DNA from: Tepidimonas thermarum
GTDB taxonomy: Bacteria; Pseudomonadota; Gammaproteobacteria; Burkholderiales; Burkholderiaceae_C
DNA length: 64,000 nucleotides
Reading direction: 5' to 3'
NCBI RefSeq assembly: GCF_007556705.1
Contig: NZ_VJOL01000001.1
Coordinates: forward strand, 62,001 to 126,000
In this document: positions 49,907-64,000 of the stretch, in pieces
Layout: each line of letters starts with the position of its first letter
How positions within the stretch are numbered: the first letter of the stretch is position 1
The notes under the pieces: generated by a model
What the model was told of the DNA's origin: nothing
What the model saw: only the letters and a program-made list of their open reading frames with translations
Databases searched by the model: none
Made by a program: the position numbers and the translations under genes

Positions 49907-51118
49907 TCAGCGCACCGTCCAGCGGCGCACGTGCTCGGCAGCGCGGGCGCGCGCCTCGCGGTCGATGGCCAGCACATCGTCGAGCGTCGCCGGTTTGGAG
50001 GGAGCATACGCCTCCAGCGTTCCGCGGTTGACCGCGTGGATGCGGTCAAAGCGCAGCCGCCCGTCCAAAAACGCCGCCACGGCCACCTCGTTGGCAGCGT
50101 TGAGCACGGCGGTCGTGCCGGGCGGCGCCTGCAGCGCCTCCCAGGCCAGAAACAAGCCCGGAAAACGCTGGCGCTGCGGCGGCTCGAAGGTCAGCGCGCC
50201 CAGCGTGGCAAAGTCCAGCGGCGCCGCACCGGAGGCGATGCGCTCGGGCCAGCTCAGCCCATAGGCGATGGGCACACGCATGTCGGGCGTGCCCAGCTGC
50301 GCCACGATGGAGCGGTCGCGGTACTGCACCATCGAGTGCACAACGCTTTGCGGATGGATGACGACCTCGATGTGTTGCGGCGCAAAGCCAAACAGGTAGT
50401 GCGCCTCGATGACCTCGAGCGCCTTGTTCATCATCGTGGCCGAGTCCACCGAGATCTTGCGGCCCATGACCCAATTGGGGTGCGCGCACGCCTCCTCCGG
50501 GGTGACGCGGTCCAGCGTCGCGGGATCGCGCTGGCGAAACGGCCCACCCGAGGCCGTGAGCACGATTTTTTCCACGCGCTGCGGCCAGGTGAGCGGGTCC
50601 TCGGGCAGCGCCTGGAAAATCGCCGAGTGCTCGCTATCGATGGGCAGCAGGCGCGCCCCACCGGCGCGCACCGCGTCGAGAAACACCTCGCCACCGACGA
50701 CCAGCGCCTCCTTGTTGGCCAGCAGCAGCCGCTTGCCCGCGCGCGCGGCGGCCAGGCACGGCGCCAAGCCCGCCGCGCCCACGATCGCCGCCATCACCGT
50801 GTCCACGTCGGGGTGTGCCGCCACCTCGACCAGCCCGTGCGGCCCGGCCAGGGCCTTGGTGGGCAAGCCGCGCTGGCGCAGTCCCTGCGCCAGCGCCTCG
50901 TACTGCGCGGCGCCAATGACGGCCCAGCGCGGCCGAAAGCGCTCGCACAGCGCCAGCAGGGCGTCGACCTGCCGCTCGGCGCTGAGCGCCACGACCTCGA
51001 AGCGCTGCGGGTGTTGGCTCACCACGTCCAGCGTGTGGGTGCCGATCGAGCCCGTGGCCCCCAGCACCGCGATGCGCTGACGCGGGGGACGGGGTGCGCG
51101 GTCGTAGGGGTGATCCAT
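49907..51118 (-). CDS. dxr: 1-deoxy-D-xylulose 5-phosphate reductoisomerase
   Basis: Commits DXP to the non-mevalonate isoprenoid pathway, the source of undecaprenyl and quinone side chains. The 403-residue enzyme has the NADPH motif LGATGSIGTHTLDV, the metal-binding LPIDSEHSAIFQ and the substrate motifs TASGGPFR and NWVMGRKISVDSATMMNKALE. It is the target of fosmidomycin in other bacteria. DXP is also used by ThiG encoded earlier in the window. Confidence 0.97.
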   Translation of the reverse strand: MDHPYDRAPRPPRQRIAVLGATGSIGTHTLDVVSQHPQRFEVVALSAERQVDALLALCERFRPRWAVIGAAQYEALAQGLRQRGLPTKALAGPHGLVEVAAHPDVDTVMAAIVGAAGLAPCLAAARAGKRLLLANKEALVVGGEVFLDAVRAGGARLLPIDSEHSAIFQALPEDPLTWPQRVEKIVLTASGGPFRQRDPATLDRVTPEEACAHPNWVMGRKISVDSATMMNKALEVIEAHYLFGFAPQHIEVVIHPQSVVHSMVQYRDRSIVAQLGTPDMRVPIAYGLSWPERIASGAAPLDFATLGALTFEPPQRQRFPGLFLAWEALQAPPGTTAVLNAANEVAVAAFLDGRLRFDRIHAVNRGTLEAYAPSKPATLDDVLAIDREARARAAEHVRRWTVR

Positions 51119-51164
51119 GCGTCAACCAATTGCAAAAGGTGCGATGCCGCTGCCTGGGATTCCG

Positions 51165-52004
51165 TCAGGCCAACCACGTGTGCAGCGCCATCACCGCCGG
51201 CAGCACCGGCAGCAGCGCGTCGATGCGGTCGAGCACGCCGCCATGCCCGGGCAGCAGCCCGCTGGAATCCTTGACGCCGGCGCTGCGCTTGACGAGCGAC
51301 TCGAACAAATCCCCGGCGACGCTGGCGGCCGTCAGCAGCAGCAAGGCGGACAGCGCCAGCGGCACGCCCTGGGCCCACAACCGGGGATACAAGCCATCCG
51401 CACCCGGGAGCCAAGCGCGCTCCACGGCCGTCCACAGCTGCGCCAGCACCAGCACGGCCAGCGCGCCGCTGAGCGCGCCTTCCCAGCTTTTGCCGGGGCT
51501 GATGCGCGGCGCGAGCTTGTGCCGCCCCAACGCTTTGCCGCCGAAGTAGGCGGCGATGTCGGCCACCCACACCAGCAAAAACGCACTGAGCAAGGCGCCC
51601 AGGCCGCGCGCGTGCAGGCTGACCAGCGCCCACCATGCAGCCCCCAGCACCAGCGCCCCGAACACCAGCCGCACCATCCGCGGCCAGCGGCCCCAGGCCT
51701 CGACCCCTTGGCGCAGGGCCAACACCAGCACCACCGCCCACAGCGCCGTGATGCCCCACCACACCGCCGCGGGCCACGGCGCGTGGCCCCAGCGCCACCA
51801 CAGCACAACCAGCCCCACGGCCAGCGCCGCCCCGCCGACCCGGGCGGCGCGTGGGCCGGCGCCGTTGAGGCGGCACCACTCCCAGCCGGCGGCCGCCATC
51901 AGGGCGCCTGTCACGAGGGCAAAGGGCCACGGGCCGGGATAGACCATCGCGGGCAGCAGCACCAGCAGCAGCAGCACCGCCGTGATCACACGCAAACGCA
52001 GCAT
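51165..52004 (-). CDS. cdsA: phosphatidate cytidylyltransferase CdsA
   Basis: Makes CDP-diacylglycerol for phospholipid synthesis in the inner membrane. The 279-residue protein has about eight membrane segments and the signature SAGVKDSSGLLPGHGGVLDR with the metal-binding D residues, preceded by GRHKLAPRISPGKSWEGALS. ATG 52004 is chosen although the frame is open further upstream through uppS. It follows uppS by 29 bases. Confidence 0.95.
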   Translation of the reverse strand: MLRLRVITAVLLLLVLLPAMVYPGPWPFALVTGALMAAAGWEWCRLNGAGPRAARVGGAALAVGLVVLWWRWGHAPWPAAVWWGITALWAVVLVLALRQGVEAWGRWPRMVRLVFGALVLGAAWWALVSLHARGLGALLSAFLLVWVADIAAYFGGKALGRHKLAPRISPGKSWEGALSGALAVLVLAQLWTAVERAWLPGADGLYPRLWAQGVPLALSALLLLTAASVAGDLFESLVKRSAGVKDSSGLLPGHGGVLDRIDALLPVLPAVMALHTWLA

Positions 52005-52033
52005 CGTCGTCCCATCGGGGCGCTGGCAGCGGC

Positions 52034-52789
52034 TCACGCCACCTGCGCGGCCTGCACCTGTTCGGGCGTGCGCCCAAACCGCCGCTGACGCTGCGTATAG
52101 GCAGCCAATGCCCGGTCGAACTCGGCCTCGTCGAAGGCGGGCCACAGCCGGTCGGAGAAATACAGCTCGCTGTAGGCGAGCTGCCACAGCAAAAAGTTGC
52201 TGATGCGCTGCTCGCCACCGGTGCGAATGACCAGATCCGGGTCGGACACGTGGGCGAGCGCCAGTGCCCCGGCGAGCGCGGCTTCGGTGATCGGCTCGCC
52301 ACGCGCGGCCAGCGCCTGCGCGGCCTGGACGATGTCCCAACGCCCGCCGTAGTTGAAGCACACGTTGAGAACCAGCCGCTCGTTGCCCGCCGTGCGCCGC
52401 TCGGCTTCAACCATGCCGGTCACCAGTTCCTCGGGTAAGCCGTCGCGCGCGCCCACCACATGCAAGCGCACGCCCGCATCGGCCAGCCGCGGCACCTCGT
52501 CCATCAGGGCCTGGATCATCAGCCGCAGGATGGCGCTGACCTCATCGGCGGGACGGCTCCAGTTCTCCGACGAGAACGCAAACACCGTGAGCACGCGCAC
52601 GCCGCGCTCGGCACTCCAGCCGATGACGCGCCGCAGGGTTTCCATGCCCGCGCGGTGCCCCGCCACCCGTGGCAGCAGCCGCTGCCGCGCCCAGCGCCCG
52701 TTGCCATCCATGACGATGGCCACGTGCGCCGGCACCCCGCCTGGGGTAGCGGGGACGGGTTCGCCAGCGGCGGCCGGAGGATGGGCCAT
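52034..52789 (-). CDS. uppS: undecaprenyl diphosphate synthase
   Basis: Cis-prenyltransferase that builds the C55 carrier lipid for peptidoglycan and O-antigen. The 251-residue protein has the catalytic Asp28 in IVMDGNGRWA, FAFSSENWSRP, NVCFNYGGRWDIVQA and the C-terminal DLVIRTGGEQRISNFLLWQL and ELYFSDRLWPAF. ATG 52789 is preferred; a GTG at 52804, immediately after the frr stop, would add five residues. Confidence 0.96.
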   Translation of the reverse strand: MAHPPAAAGEPVPATPGGVPAHVAIVMDGNGRWARQRLLPRVAGHRAGMETLRRVIGWSAERGVRVLTVFAFSSENWSRPADEVSAILRLMIQALMDEVPRLADAGVRLHVVGARDGLPEELVTGMVEAERRTAGNERLVLNVCFNYGGRWDIVQAAQALAARGEPITEAALAGALALAHVSDPDLVIRTGGEQRISNFLLWQLAYSELYFSDRLWPAFDEAEFDRALAAYTQRQRRFGRTPEQVQAAQVA

Positions 52790-52804
52790 GCGCGGCAGCC
52801 CCAC

Positions 52805-53368
52805 TCAGATCGCCATGATGTCGGCCTCTTTCGAGGCGACCATCTTGTCCACCTCCGCGATCATGCGGTCGGTGAGTTTTTGGATTTCGTCCTGCGCACG
52901 GCGCTCGTCGTCCTCGGAGGCAAGCTTGTCCTTGACCAGGCGCTTGACATGCTCGTTGGCGTCGCGGCGCAGGTTGCGGATCGCCACCTTGGCGTGCTCG
53001 CCCTCGGCCTTGACCACCTTGGTGAGTTCTTTGCGGCGCTCCTCGGTCATCGGCGGGATGGGCACGCGAATGAGGTCGCCATGCGAAGCCGGGTTGAGGC
53101 CAAGGTCGGACTCACGGATCGCCTTTTCGATCTTGGCGCCCATGCCCTTTTCCCAAGGCGCCACGCCGATGGTGCGCGCATCGAGCAGCGACAGGTTGGC
53201 GACCTGGCTGATCGGCACCATCGTGCCATAGTACTCGACCTGCACGGTATCGAGCAGCGCCGGGTTGGCGCGCCCCGTGCGCACCTTGGCCAGGTTCGCG
53301 CGCAGCGCCTCCAGCGACTGCTGCATTTTTTGCTCGGCGGTTTTTTTGATCTCGGGAATGCTGCTCAT
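52805..53368 (-). CDS. frr: ribosome recycling factor
   Basis: Splits post-termination ribosomes with EF-G. The 187-residue protein contains [13 protein letters not shown] in the coiled-coil domain and the hinge region [20 protein letters not shown], the family pattern, and ends near DIMAI. It starts 19 bases after pyrH. Confidence 0.97.
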   Translation of the reverse strand: MSSIPEIKKTAEQKMQQSLEALRANLAKVRTGRANPALLDTVQVEYYGTMVPISQVANLSLLDARTIGVAPWEKGMGAKIEKAIRESDLGLNPASHGDLIRVPIPPMTEERRKELTKVVKAEGEHAKVAIRNLRRDANEHVKRLVKDKLASEDDERRAQDEIQKLTDRMIAEVDKMVASKEADIMAI

Positions 53369-53387
53369 CGGTTGGCCTCTCGTTGTC

Positions 53388-54098
53388 TCAGACGTGCACG
53401 AGCGTGCCCTCGTCTTCGCCCAGCACGACGCGCTTGAGCGCGCCGGGCTTGAAGATGGAGAACACGCGCACCGGCAGGTTCTGGTCGCGGCACAGCGCAA
53501 ACGCGGTGGCGTCCATGACCTGCAGCTGCCGCACCATGGCTTCGTCGAAGCTGATGCGCTGGTAGCGGGTGGCGTTCGGGTCCTTTTTGGGGTCGGCGGT
53601 GTAGACGCCATCCACCTTGGTTGCCTTGAGCACGATCTCGGCCCCGATCTCGGCCCCGCGCAACGCGGCCGCGGTGTCGGTGGTGAAAAAGGGGTTGCCG
53701 GTGCCTGCCGCAAACACCACCACCTTACCCTCCTCCAGGTACTGCAGCGCCTTGGGCCGCACATAGGGCTCGACGACCTGGTCGATGGCGATGGCGGACA
53801 TGACGCGCGCCTTGGTGCCCCCGCGCTCGAGCGCATCGCCAATGGCCAGCGCGTTCATGACGGTGGCCAACATCCCCATGTAGTCGGCCGTCGCGCGGTC
53901 CATGCCAACGGCGCCACCGGCAACGCCACGAAACAGGTTGCCGCCACCGATGACGATGGCCACTTGAACCCCCAGGCGGTTGACCTCGGCAACTTCGGCG
54001 ACGATGCGCTCGATCGTGCCGCGGTGGATGCCAAAGGCCTCCTCACCCATGAGGGCTTCACCGGAGAGCTTCAGAAGAATGCGCTGCAAAGCGGGCAT
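53388..54098 (-). CDS. pyrH: UMP kinase
   Basis: Phosphorylates UMP to UDP in pyrimidine synthesis. The 236-residue amino-acid-kinase-fold protein shows [41 protein letters not shown] and the ATP region [17 protein letters not shown]. The gene lies after a terminator that follows tsf. TACAAT at 54129-54124 on the minus strand is a candidate -10 for a separate pyrH-frr promoter. Confidence 0.97.
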   Translation of the reverse strand: MPALQRILLKLSGEALMGEEAFGIHRGTIERIVAEVAEVNRLGVQVAIVIGGGNLFRGVAGGAVGMDRATADYMGMLATVMNALAIGDALERGGTKARVMSAIAIDQVVEPYVRPKALQYLEEGKVVVFAAGTGNPFFTTDTAAALRGAEIGAEIVLKATKVDGVYTADPKKDPNATRYQRISFDEAMVRQLQVMDATAFALCRDQNLPVRVFSIFKPGALKRVVLGEDEGTLVHV

Positions 54099-54162
54099 GG
54101 CGGGTCTCGCTACCTGGTCGGGGATTGTACGGGCGACCGCATGGGCCGCCGGCGTGGGTTGC

Positions 54163-54196
54163 AAAAACGGCCGACCCCTGGGCAGGAGCCGGCCGT
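54163..54196 (-). terminator. Rho-independent terminator after tsf
   Basis: On the minus strand ACGGCCG and CGGCCGT pair (54196-54190 with 54173-54167) around a GC-rich loop, followed by TTTTT. It separates rpsB-tsf from pyrH-frr. Confidence 0.85.
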
Positions 54197-54216
54197 GTGT
54201 CAGGGGCCAAGGCGGG

Positions 54217-55113
54217 TTAGGCTTTTTGGGCCGCGGCAACCTGCGCCGCCACCTCGGCCGCGAAGTCGTCCTGCTTCTTCTCGATGCCTTCGCCCACCAC
54301 GTAGAGCGTAAAGCCCTTGACGGTGGTGTTGGCGCCCTTGAGGTACTGGGCCACGGTTTGCTTGCCGTCGGCCGCCTTGACGAACACCTGATCGAGCAGC
54401 GAAACCTCCTTGAGGTACTTCTGCACGGCGCCCTCGACCATCTTGGCGACGATGTCGGCCGGCTTGCCCGACTCCGCGGCCTTTTGTTCGGCGATCGAGC
54501 GCTCCTTGGCCACCAGCTCGGCCGGCACCTCGGCCGACGACGTGGCCACCGGCTTCATGGCGGCGATGTGCATCGCCACGTCCTTGGCAGCCACCGCGTC
54601 ACCCTCGAACTCGACCATGACGCCGATGCGCACGCCGTGCAGGTAAGCGGCCAGCTGGCCGCCACCGGCGTAGCGCTTGAAGCGGCGGATGGTCATGTTC
54701 TCGCCGATCTTGCCGATCAGGCCCTTGCGCACGTCCTCGACGGTCGGACCAAACCCTTCCATCGACAGCGGCAGCGCCGACAGAGCCGCCACATCCGCCG
54801 GGTTGTGCTCGGCAACGAGCTTGGCCAGCGCCTGGCAAAAGCCCGCAAACAGCTCGTTCTTCGAGACGAAATCGGTCTCGCAGTTGACCTCGATGAGCGC
54901 ACCGGTGTTGCCGTCGATGTGCGAGGCGACCACGCCCTCGGCGGTGATGCGGCTTGCCGCCTTGCCCGCCTTGTTGCCCAGCTTGACACGCAGGATTTCC
55001 TCGGCCTTCTCCATGTTGCCGTCGGCCTCGGTCAAGGCCTTTTTGCACTCCATCATGGGGGCGTCGGTTTTGGCGCGGAGTTCCGCGACCATGCTAGCGG
55101 TGATAGCAGCCAT
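54217..55113 (-). CDS. tsf: translation elongation factor EF-Ts
   Basis: Nucleotide exchange factor for EF-Tu, 298 residues. The N-terminal UBA-like domain [20 protein letters not shown] and the TDFVSKNE contact motif are present, with the two core subdomains after them. It follows rpsB across a hairpin terminator, so only part of the rpsB transcripts probably reach it. Confidence 0.97.
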   Translation of the reverse strand: MAAITASMVAELRAKTDAPMMECKKALTEADGNMEKAEEILRVKLGNKAGKAASRITAEGVVASHIDGNTGALIEVNCETDFVSKNELFAGFCQALAKLVAEHNPADVAALSALPLSMEGFGPTVEDVRKGLIGKIGENMTIRRFKRYAGGGQLAAYLHGVRIGVMVEFEGDAVAAKDVAMHIAAMKPVATSSAEVPAELVAKERSIAEQKAAESGKPADIVAKMVEGAVQKYLKEVSLLDQVFVKAADGKQTVAQYLKGANTTVKGFTLYVVGEGIEKKQDDFAAEVAAQVAAAQKA

Positions 55114-55176
55114 TGTGTTGCTCCTGTGGGCGGCCACGCCGCCCCAATGTGATCGAAAAAGATGTCCGCTTGGTGA

Positions 55177-55200
55177 CAAAAAAGGGGCACGCAGCCCCTT
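55177..55200 (-). terminator. terminator or attenuator between rpsB and tsf
   Basis: On the minus strand AAGGGGC-TGCGT-GCCCCTT forms a seven-pair stem followed by TTTT, an intrinsic terminator in the 108-base gap between the two genes. Confidence 0.8.
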
Positions 55201-55221
55201 GCTGGGTCAGGCAGCGGGGGC

Positions 55222-55965
55222 TTACGCCTCCTCGACCTCGACGAATTCGTCGCCGCCGGCACGCGCCGCCTGCACCACGTTGTCCACGGCGGCGCTGCGC
55301 CCTTCCAGCACCGCATCGGCGATGCCGCGGGCGTAGATGGCCACGGCCTTGGCCGAGTCGTCATTGCCCGGAATCACATAGTCGATACCCTCGGGCGAGT
55401 GGTTGGTGTCCACGACGCCGATCACCGGGATGCCCAGCTTCTTGGCCTCGGCCACGGCGATCTTGTGGTAGCCCACGTCGATGACGAAGATCGCATCGGG
55501 CAGCGCGGTCATGTCCTGGATGCCGCCAATGTCGCGCTCGAGCTTTTCCAGCTCGCGGTTGAACAGCAGCTGCTCCTTCTTGGACATGCTCTCCAGGCCC
55601 GCTTCCTTTTGGGCCTGCATGTCCTTGAGGCGCTTGATCGACGACTTGACCGTCTTGAAGTTGGTCAGCATGCCACCGAGCCAACGCTGCTCCACATAGG
55701 GCATGCCGGCGCGGCGCGCCTCGGCCGCGACGATGTCGCGCGACTGGCGCTTGGTGCCCACCATCAAAATCGTGCCGCCATTGGCGGTGAGCTGGCGCAC
55801 GAACTTGCGCGCTTCCTCGAACAGCGGAACCGTCTTTTCGAGGTTGATGATGTGGATCTTGTTGCGATGGCCAAAGATGTAGGGGGCCATCTTGGGGTTC
55901 CAGAAGCGCGTCTGGTGCCCGAAGTGGACACCGGCTTCCAGCATTTCACGCATGGAAATCGACAT
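55222..55965 (-). CDS. rpsB: 30S ribosomal protein S2
   Basis: Small-subunit ribosomal protein of 247 residues. [27 protein letters not shown]-like [14 protein letters not shown] and [20 protein letters not shown] are family signatures. ATG 55965 is chosen over the upstream in-frame codons. It is the first gene of the rpsB-tsf transcript and has a leader of about 130 bases. Confidence 0.98.
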   Translation of the reverse strand: MSISMREMLEAGVHFGHQTRFWNPKMAPYIFGHRNKIHIINLEKTVPLFEEARKFVRQLTANGGTILMVGTKRQSRDIVAAEARRAGMPYVEQRWLGGMLTNFKTVKSSIKRLKDMQAQKEAGLESMSKKEQLLFNRELEKLERDIGGIQDMTALPDAIFVIDVGYHKIAVAEAKKLGIPVIGVVDTNHSPEGIDYVIPGNDDSAKAVAIYARGIADAVLEGRSAAVDNVVQAARAGGDEFVEVEEA

Positions 55966-56132
55966 GGTGGTCTTCCGTTCCAAAGGTTGGGTCTAAAGCC
56001 GGCCCGCATCGGCACGCACACTGCGCGCGCCAACACCCGGATGGACCGTCTCGCGATTGTTTGGCGCCCAGGCAATGCCTGCCAGCTGGCGCAAAACCTG
56101 ATGATTATAACGTCGCCGCGGCGCTGAATGAA
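55966..56132 (-). promoter_or_regulatory. rpsB promoter and structured leader
   Basis: TATAAT at 56109-56104 with TTCATT at 56132-56127 (17-base spacing) is a credible promoter on the minus strand, giving a leader of about 130 bases. The leader contains a strong hairpin at 56060-56095, TTTGCGCC pairing with GGCGCCAAA around an inner CAGGCAATGCCTG dyad. Its position fits feedback control of S2 synthesis, but this is inference. Confidence 0.6.
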
Positions 56133-56207
56133 CGCCGCGAGCCGGGACGTTGAGCGGCGCTGTTTCGCGGATGGTCGCCGCCCCCTGGGCGCGCCTATAC
56201 TGGCCCC

Positions 56208-57785
56208 ATGGAGCGCATCGTACCGGCTCGCACCCCGACGGCGCCTGCATCCGCGCGGCGCTGGCCGCTGCACGGCAGCGCCGCTACGCGCGTGATCGAG
56301 CAGTGGGCGGCGGGCTCGCTGGCGCCCCACACGTTGATGCAGCGCGCAGGCCAGGCGGTGGCGCGCCTGGCGCGCGCGTGGCGCCCGCATGCCCGCCACA
56401 TCCTGGTGGTGGCCGGGGGTGGCAACAACGGCGGTGACGGGTGGCTGGCCGCGGCGCTGTTGCAGCAGCACGTGGCGGGGCTGCCCGGTGCGCGCGTGCA
56501 GGTCTGGGCACTGGGCGATACGTCACGTCAGCCGCCCGACGCCCGTTGGGCGCGCGCCCAGGCGTTGGCGGCCGGGGTGGAGGTCATCGGCGCCCCACCG
56601 GCCGAAGCGGCGCAGCCCGATGTGGTGATCGACGCGGTGTTTGGCCTGGGGCTGTCGCGCCGGGTGCAGGGTAGCGCCGTGGACGCCGTGCATTGGCTGC
56701 ACACCTGCGCGGCACCAACCCTGTGCGTGGATCTGCCCAGCGGCCTGGACGCGGACAGCGGACATTGGTGGGTCGAGGCCCCCGCGTCCCCCCCTGCCCC
56801 GCGCCTGACCCTGACGCTGCTGACCCTCAAGCCAGGGTTGTTCACCGGACTGGGCCGGGCCTGCGCGGGCGACGCCATCTGGTTCGACGACCTGGGGGTG
56901 AGCCCGGCGTTGGCACCGGACGCCTGGCTCACGCTGCCCGGTGGCTGGCCCGATGTGCCAGCACTGCAACGCGCCCACGCCAGCCACAAGGGCCGCCGCG
57001 GCGACGTGCTCGTGCTTGGCGGTCAACTGCCCGGCGCCACCGGCGTGGGCATGACCGGTGCCGCCATCTTGGCGGGCCGCGCCGCCCTGCGCGCGGGGGC
57101 GGGCCGCGTCTATGTGGGGCTGCTCGATGGCGGCGCGCCCATGCCCGCGCTCGACACCGGGCAGCCCGCGCTGATGCTGCGCACGGCCGAGGCGGCCCTG
57201 GCCTCTTCCCTGCCGGAACACGCGGTGGTGGTGGCGGGTTGCGGTGGCGGGCCGGCCATGGCCGCGCTCCTGCCGGCGCTGCTTGCCCGTGCACCGCGGC
57301 TGGTGCTCGACGCGGATGCGCTCAACGCGCTGGGCCCTCTGTCCAGCGGCACCGCGCTGCCCGAGGCCTGGGTTCAACGCCGCAAGGCGGGATGGCACAC
57401 GGTGCTGACGCCCCATCCCCTGGAGGCCGCGCGGCTGCTCGGTTGCGACAGCGCGCGCGTACAGGCCGACCGGTTGGCCGCTGCACGCACGCTGGCCGAG
57501 CGACTGGGTGCGACCGTCGCGCTCAAAGGCAGCGGCACCGTGATCGCCGCGCCGGGCACGCCCCCGCTGGTCAACCTCAGTGGGGATGGCCTGCTGGCCA
57601 GCGCTGGCACGGGCGATGTGCTCGCCGGGCTCATCGGCGCACGGCTGGCGGCAGCCGACGAGGCAACGCTGGCCAGCGCAGCGGCGCGTGCCGATGCCGT
57701 CGCCCAAGCCGTGGCCGCGCATGGCGCGCTGACCGCATCCTGGCGCGGCCATTGGCCACCGACGGCCACCGACCTCCTCCTCTGA
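56208..57785 (+). CDS. nnr: bifunctional NAD(P)HX epimerase / ADP-dependent dehydratase
   Basis: Repairs hydrated NADH and NADPH. The 525-residue protein fuses the YjeF_N epimerase (about 20-230, VVAGGGNNGGDGWLAA) to the ribokinase-like dehydratase (about 240-520, ALKGSGTVIAAPG and SAGTGDVLAGLIGA with catalytic Asp). TATACT at 56196-56201 ends only six bases before the ATG and no ribosome binding site is visible, so the mRNA is probably leaderless. Confidence 0.95.
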   Translation: MERIVPARTPTAPASARRWPLHGSAATRVIEQWAAGSLAPHTLMQRAGQAVARLARAWRPHARHILVVAGGGNNGGDGWLAAALLQQHVAGLPGARVQVWALGDTSRQPPDARWARAQALAAGVEVIGAPPAEAAQPDVVIDAVFGLGLSRRVQGSAVDAVHWLHTCAAPTLCVDLPSGLDADSGHWWVEAPASPPAPRLTLTLLTLKPGLFTGLGRACAGDAIWFDDLGVSPALAPDAWLTLPGGWPDVPALQRAHASHKGRRGDVLVLGGQLPGATGVGMTGAAILAGRAALRAGAGRVYVGLLDGGAPMPALDTGQPALMLRTAEAALASSLPEHAVVVAGCGGGPAMAALLPALLARAPRLVLDADALNALGPLSSGTALPEAWVQRRKAGWHTVLTPHPLEAARLLGCDSARVQADRLAAARTLAERLGATVALKGSGTVIAAPGTPPLVNLSGDGLLASAGTGDVLAGLIGARLAAADEATLASAAARADAVAQAVAAHGALTASWRGHWPPTATDLLL

Positions 57786-57813
57786 TGACGTCATCGTGCA
57801 GGGGCCATAAGGG

Positions 57814-58310
57814 TCAGAGCAGACCGCGCACCGTCGCCAGCGGCAGGAACAAGGACAGCGGGGTCTCGGGCAGCGCGATGAACCCGTGGTGCCGGTAGAA
57901 GGCTGCGGCCGTCTCGTCCTTGGCATCGACCGTCAGCGCATAGGCGGCGATCTCTGCACGGGCTGCGCGTGCCAGCGCGTCGGCCAGCAGCGCGCCGCCC
58001 AGCCCCTGCCCCTGAAAGCCGCGATCGACCGCCAGACGTCCCATGCGCACGGCGGGAACGGTGGGATAGCGCGGCAGCTTCTTGACGGTGCTCGCCGGCA
58101 AATCCGCCAACCACAGGCTCGCCGAGGCCAAGGTGTAGTAGCCCGCGATGCGGCCCTCATCGGTGACGGCCACGAAGCAGGCCGCGACGCGGCGGCGCAC
58201 GTCCTGCGCAACCTGCTCGCGCAGGTAGCGGTTCAGCGCCGGGCTGTCGCAATCGAAGGCTGAGCGGTCGTGCGTGGCGTCCAGCGGCACCACGCGAAAC
58301 GGCGCCCGGC

Positions 58311-58314
<4 letters not shown>
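57814..58314 (-). CDS. tacT: GNAT acetyltransferase toxin, TacT family
   Basis: A 166-residue GCN5-type N-acetyltransferase. The acetyl-CoA loop is RGFQGQGLGGALL and the C-terminal FYRHHGFIALP supplies the catalytic Tyr. N-terminal FDCDSPALNRYLREQ and YYTLASASL are typical of the TacT/AtaT toxins, which acetylate the amino acid on charged tRNA and stop translation. The start overlaps the upstream DUF1778 antitoxin stop by four bases, the standard module layout. Confidence 0.93.
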
Positions 58315-63852
<5,538 letters not shown>

Positions 63853-63957
63853 GGGTGCAGGCGAGCGCAGGTAAACCGCGCAGTGTACGCCGCACGCAGT
63901 GCGCGTGCAGCCGGCAAACGTATCGGCCCCGAACGCCGCGGGGAGACTCGACGCGTT
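63853..63957. promoter_or_regulatory. ygiQ upstream region
   Basis: About 105 bases with the candidate -10 TACACT (minus strand, 63887-63882). The GC-rich inverted segments near 63890-63915 (GCACGCAGTGCGCGTGC) might be a terminator of the next gene. No other element was recognised. Confidence 0.35.
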
Positions 63958-64000
63958 TCAGGCGGCGGCAGCGGGCGCGCCCGGCTCGCGGCGCCGGAAC
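63958..64000 (-). CDS. possible 3' end of an unidentified gene
   Basis: A minus-strand frame enters at the window edge and ends with FRRREPGAPAAAA and TGA at 63958. It is in the orientation of ygiQ and at a sensible distance, but 13 residues cannot show that it is coding. Confidence 0.3.
   Translation of the reverse strand, partial: FRRREPGAPAAAA

Overview
The window is a chromosomal stretch of a high-GC betaproteobacterium. The gene content and several gene orders (carA-carB-greA-DUF4149; rpsB-tsf-pyrH-frr-uppS-cdsA-dxr-rseP-bamA-ompH-lpxD-fabZ-lpxA-lpxB-rnhB; lpdA-aceF-aceE divergent from a sensor kinase/LuxR-type regulator pair; dsbB next to a ferredoxin-NADP reductase) point to the Burkholderiales, most likely the Comamonadaceae or a close relative. 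The genus cannot be fixed from the sequence alone. Genes are tightly packed, mostly with ATGA-type stop/start overlaps, and almost all of the window is core chromosome.

Layout. 1-4216 (minus strand): the start of an unidentified gene, a KefB/YbaL-type cation:proton antiporter, an FAD oxidoreductase of the L-2-hydroxyglutarate oxidase type, DsbB and Fpr. 4456-6709: YggX and the bifunctional tRNA modification enzyme MnmC. 6746-8647: a polyhydroxyalkanoate synthase. 8879-10349: a 7Fe-8S ferredoxin followed by a thioredoxin-reductase-like ferredoxin-NADP reductase. 10307-14421: thiamine genes, thiD on the minus strand and a tight thiO-thiS-thiG-thiE operon on the plus strand, then tRNA-Asn with its own promoter and terminator. 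14550-16444: the only clearly accessory segment, with two PIN-toxin modules (one missing most of its antitoxin), a transposase remnant of the IS3 family and a 58-bp imperfect direct repeat bracketing the intact module. 16445-22957: hydroxypyruvate isomerase-like gene and a yejABEF peptide importer. 23001-24476: FabI and a diheme cytochrome c with an FNR-type promoter. 24636-30683: the pyruvate dehydrogenase complex (aceE, aceF, lpdA). 30877-34925: a PAS sensor kinase, its LuxR-type response regulator and FolD. 34954-40473: DUF4149, GreA, CarB, CarA. 40621-55965: the long envelope/translation cluster from the TrmH-type methyltransferase up to rpsB. 56208-57785: the NAD(P)HX repair enzyme. 57814-59332: a TacA-TacT toxin-antitoxin module that abuts a nuclease-like lipoprotein gene. 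59342-61546: PobR/PobA for 4-hydroxybenzoate. 61504-63852: a YgiQ-type radical SAM protein.

How the genes work together. The rpsB-to-lpxB block joins ribosome supply (S2, EF-Ts, RRF, UMP kinase) to outer-membrane construction: undecaprenyl and CDP-diglyceride precursors, isoprenoid entry (Dxr), the sigma-E protease RseP, the BamA insertase with its OmpH/Skp chaperone, and lipid A acylation. The aceEF-lpdA genes feed acetyl-CoA to FabI-dependent fatty acid synthesis and to PHA storage.

Points of most interest: (i) a 186-bp, 185/186 identical repeat encoding the lipoyl domains of both AceF and LpdA, a probable gene-conversion tract; (ii) the remodelled toxin-antitoxin segment near tRNA-Asn; (iii) a TacAT module whose palindromic operator and antitoxin start lie inside the reading frame of the upstream nuclease gene; (iv) a GGGTTTnCCCT-type dyad at three promoters, one of them the sensor kinase promoter next to the pyruvate dehydrogenase genes; (v) likely leaderless transcripts. 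No CRISPR array, prophage, replication origin, rRNA operon or intact insertion sequence was seen, and no whole system that is clearly new to science was found.
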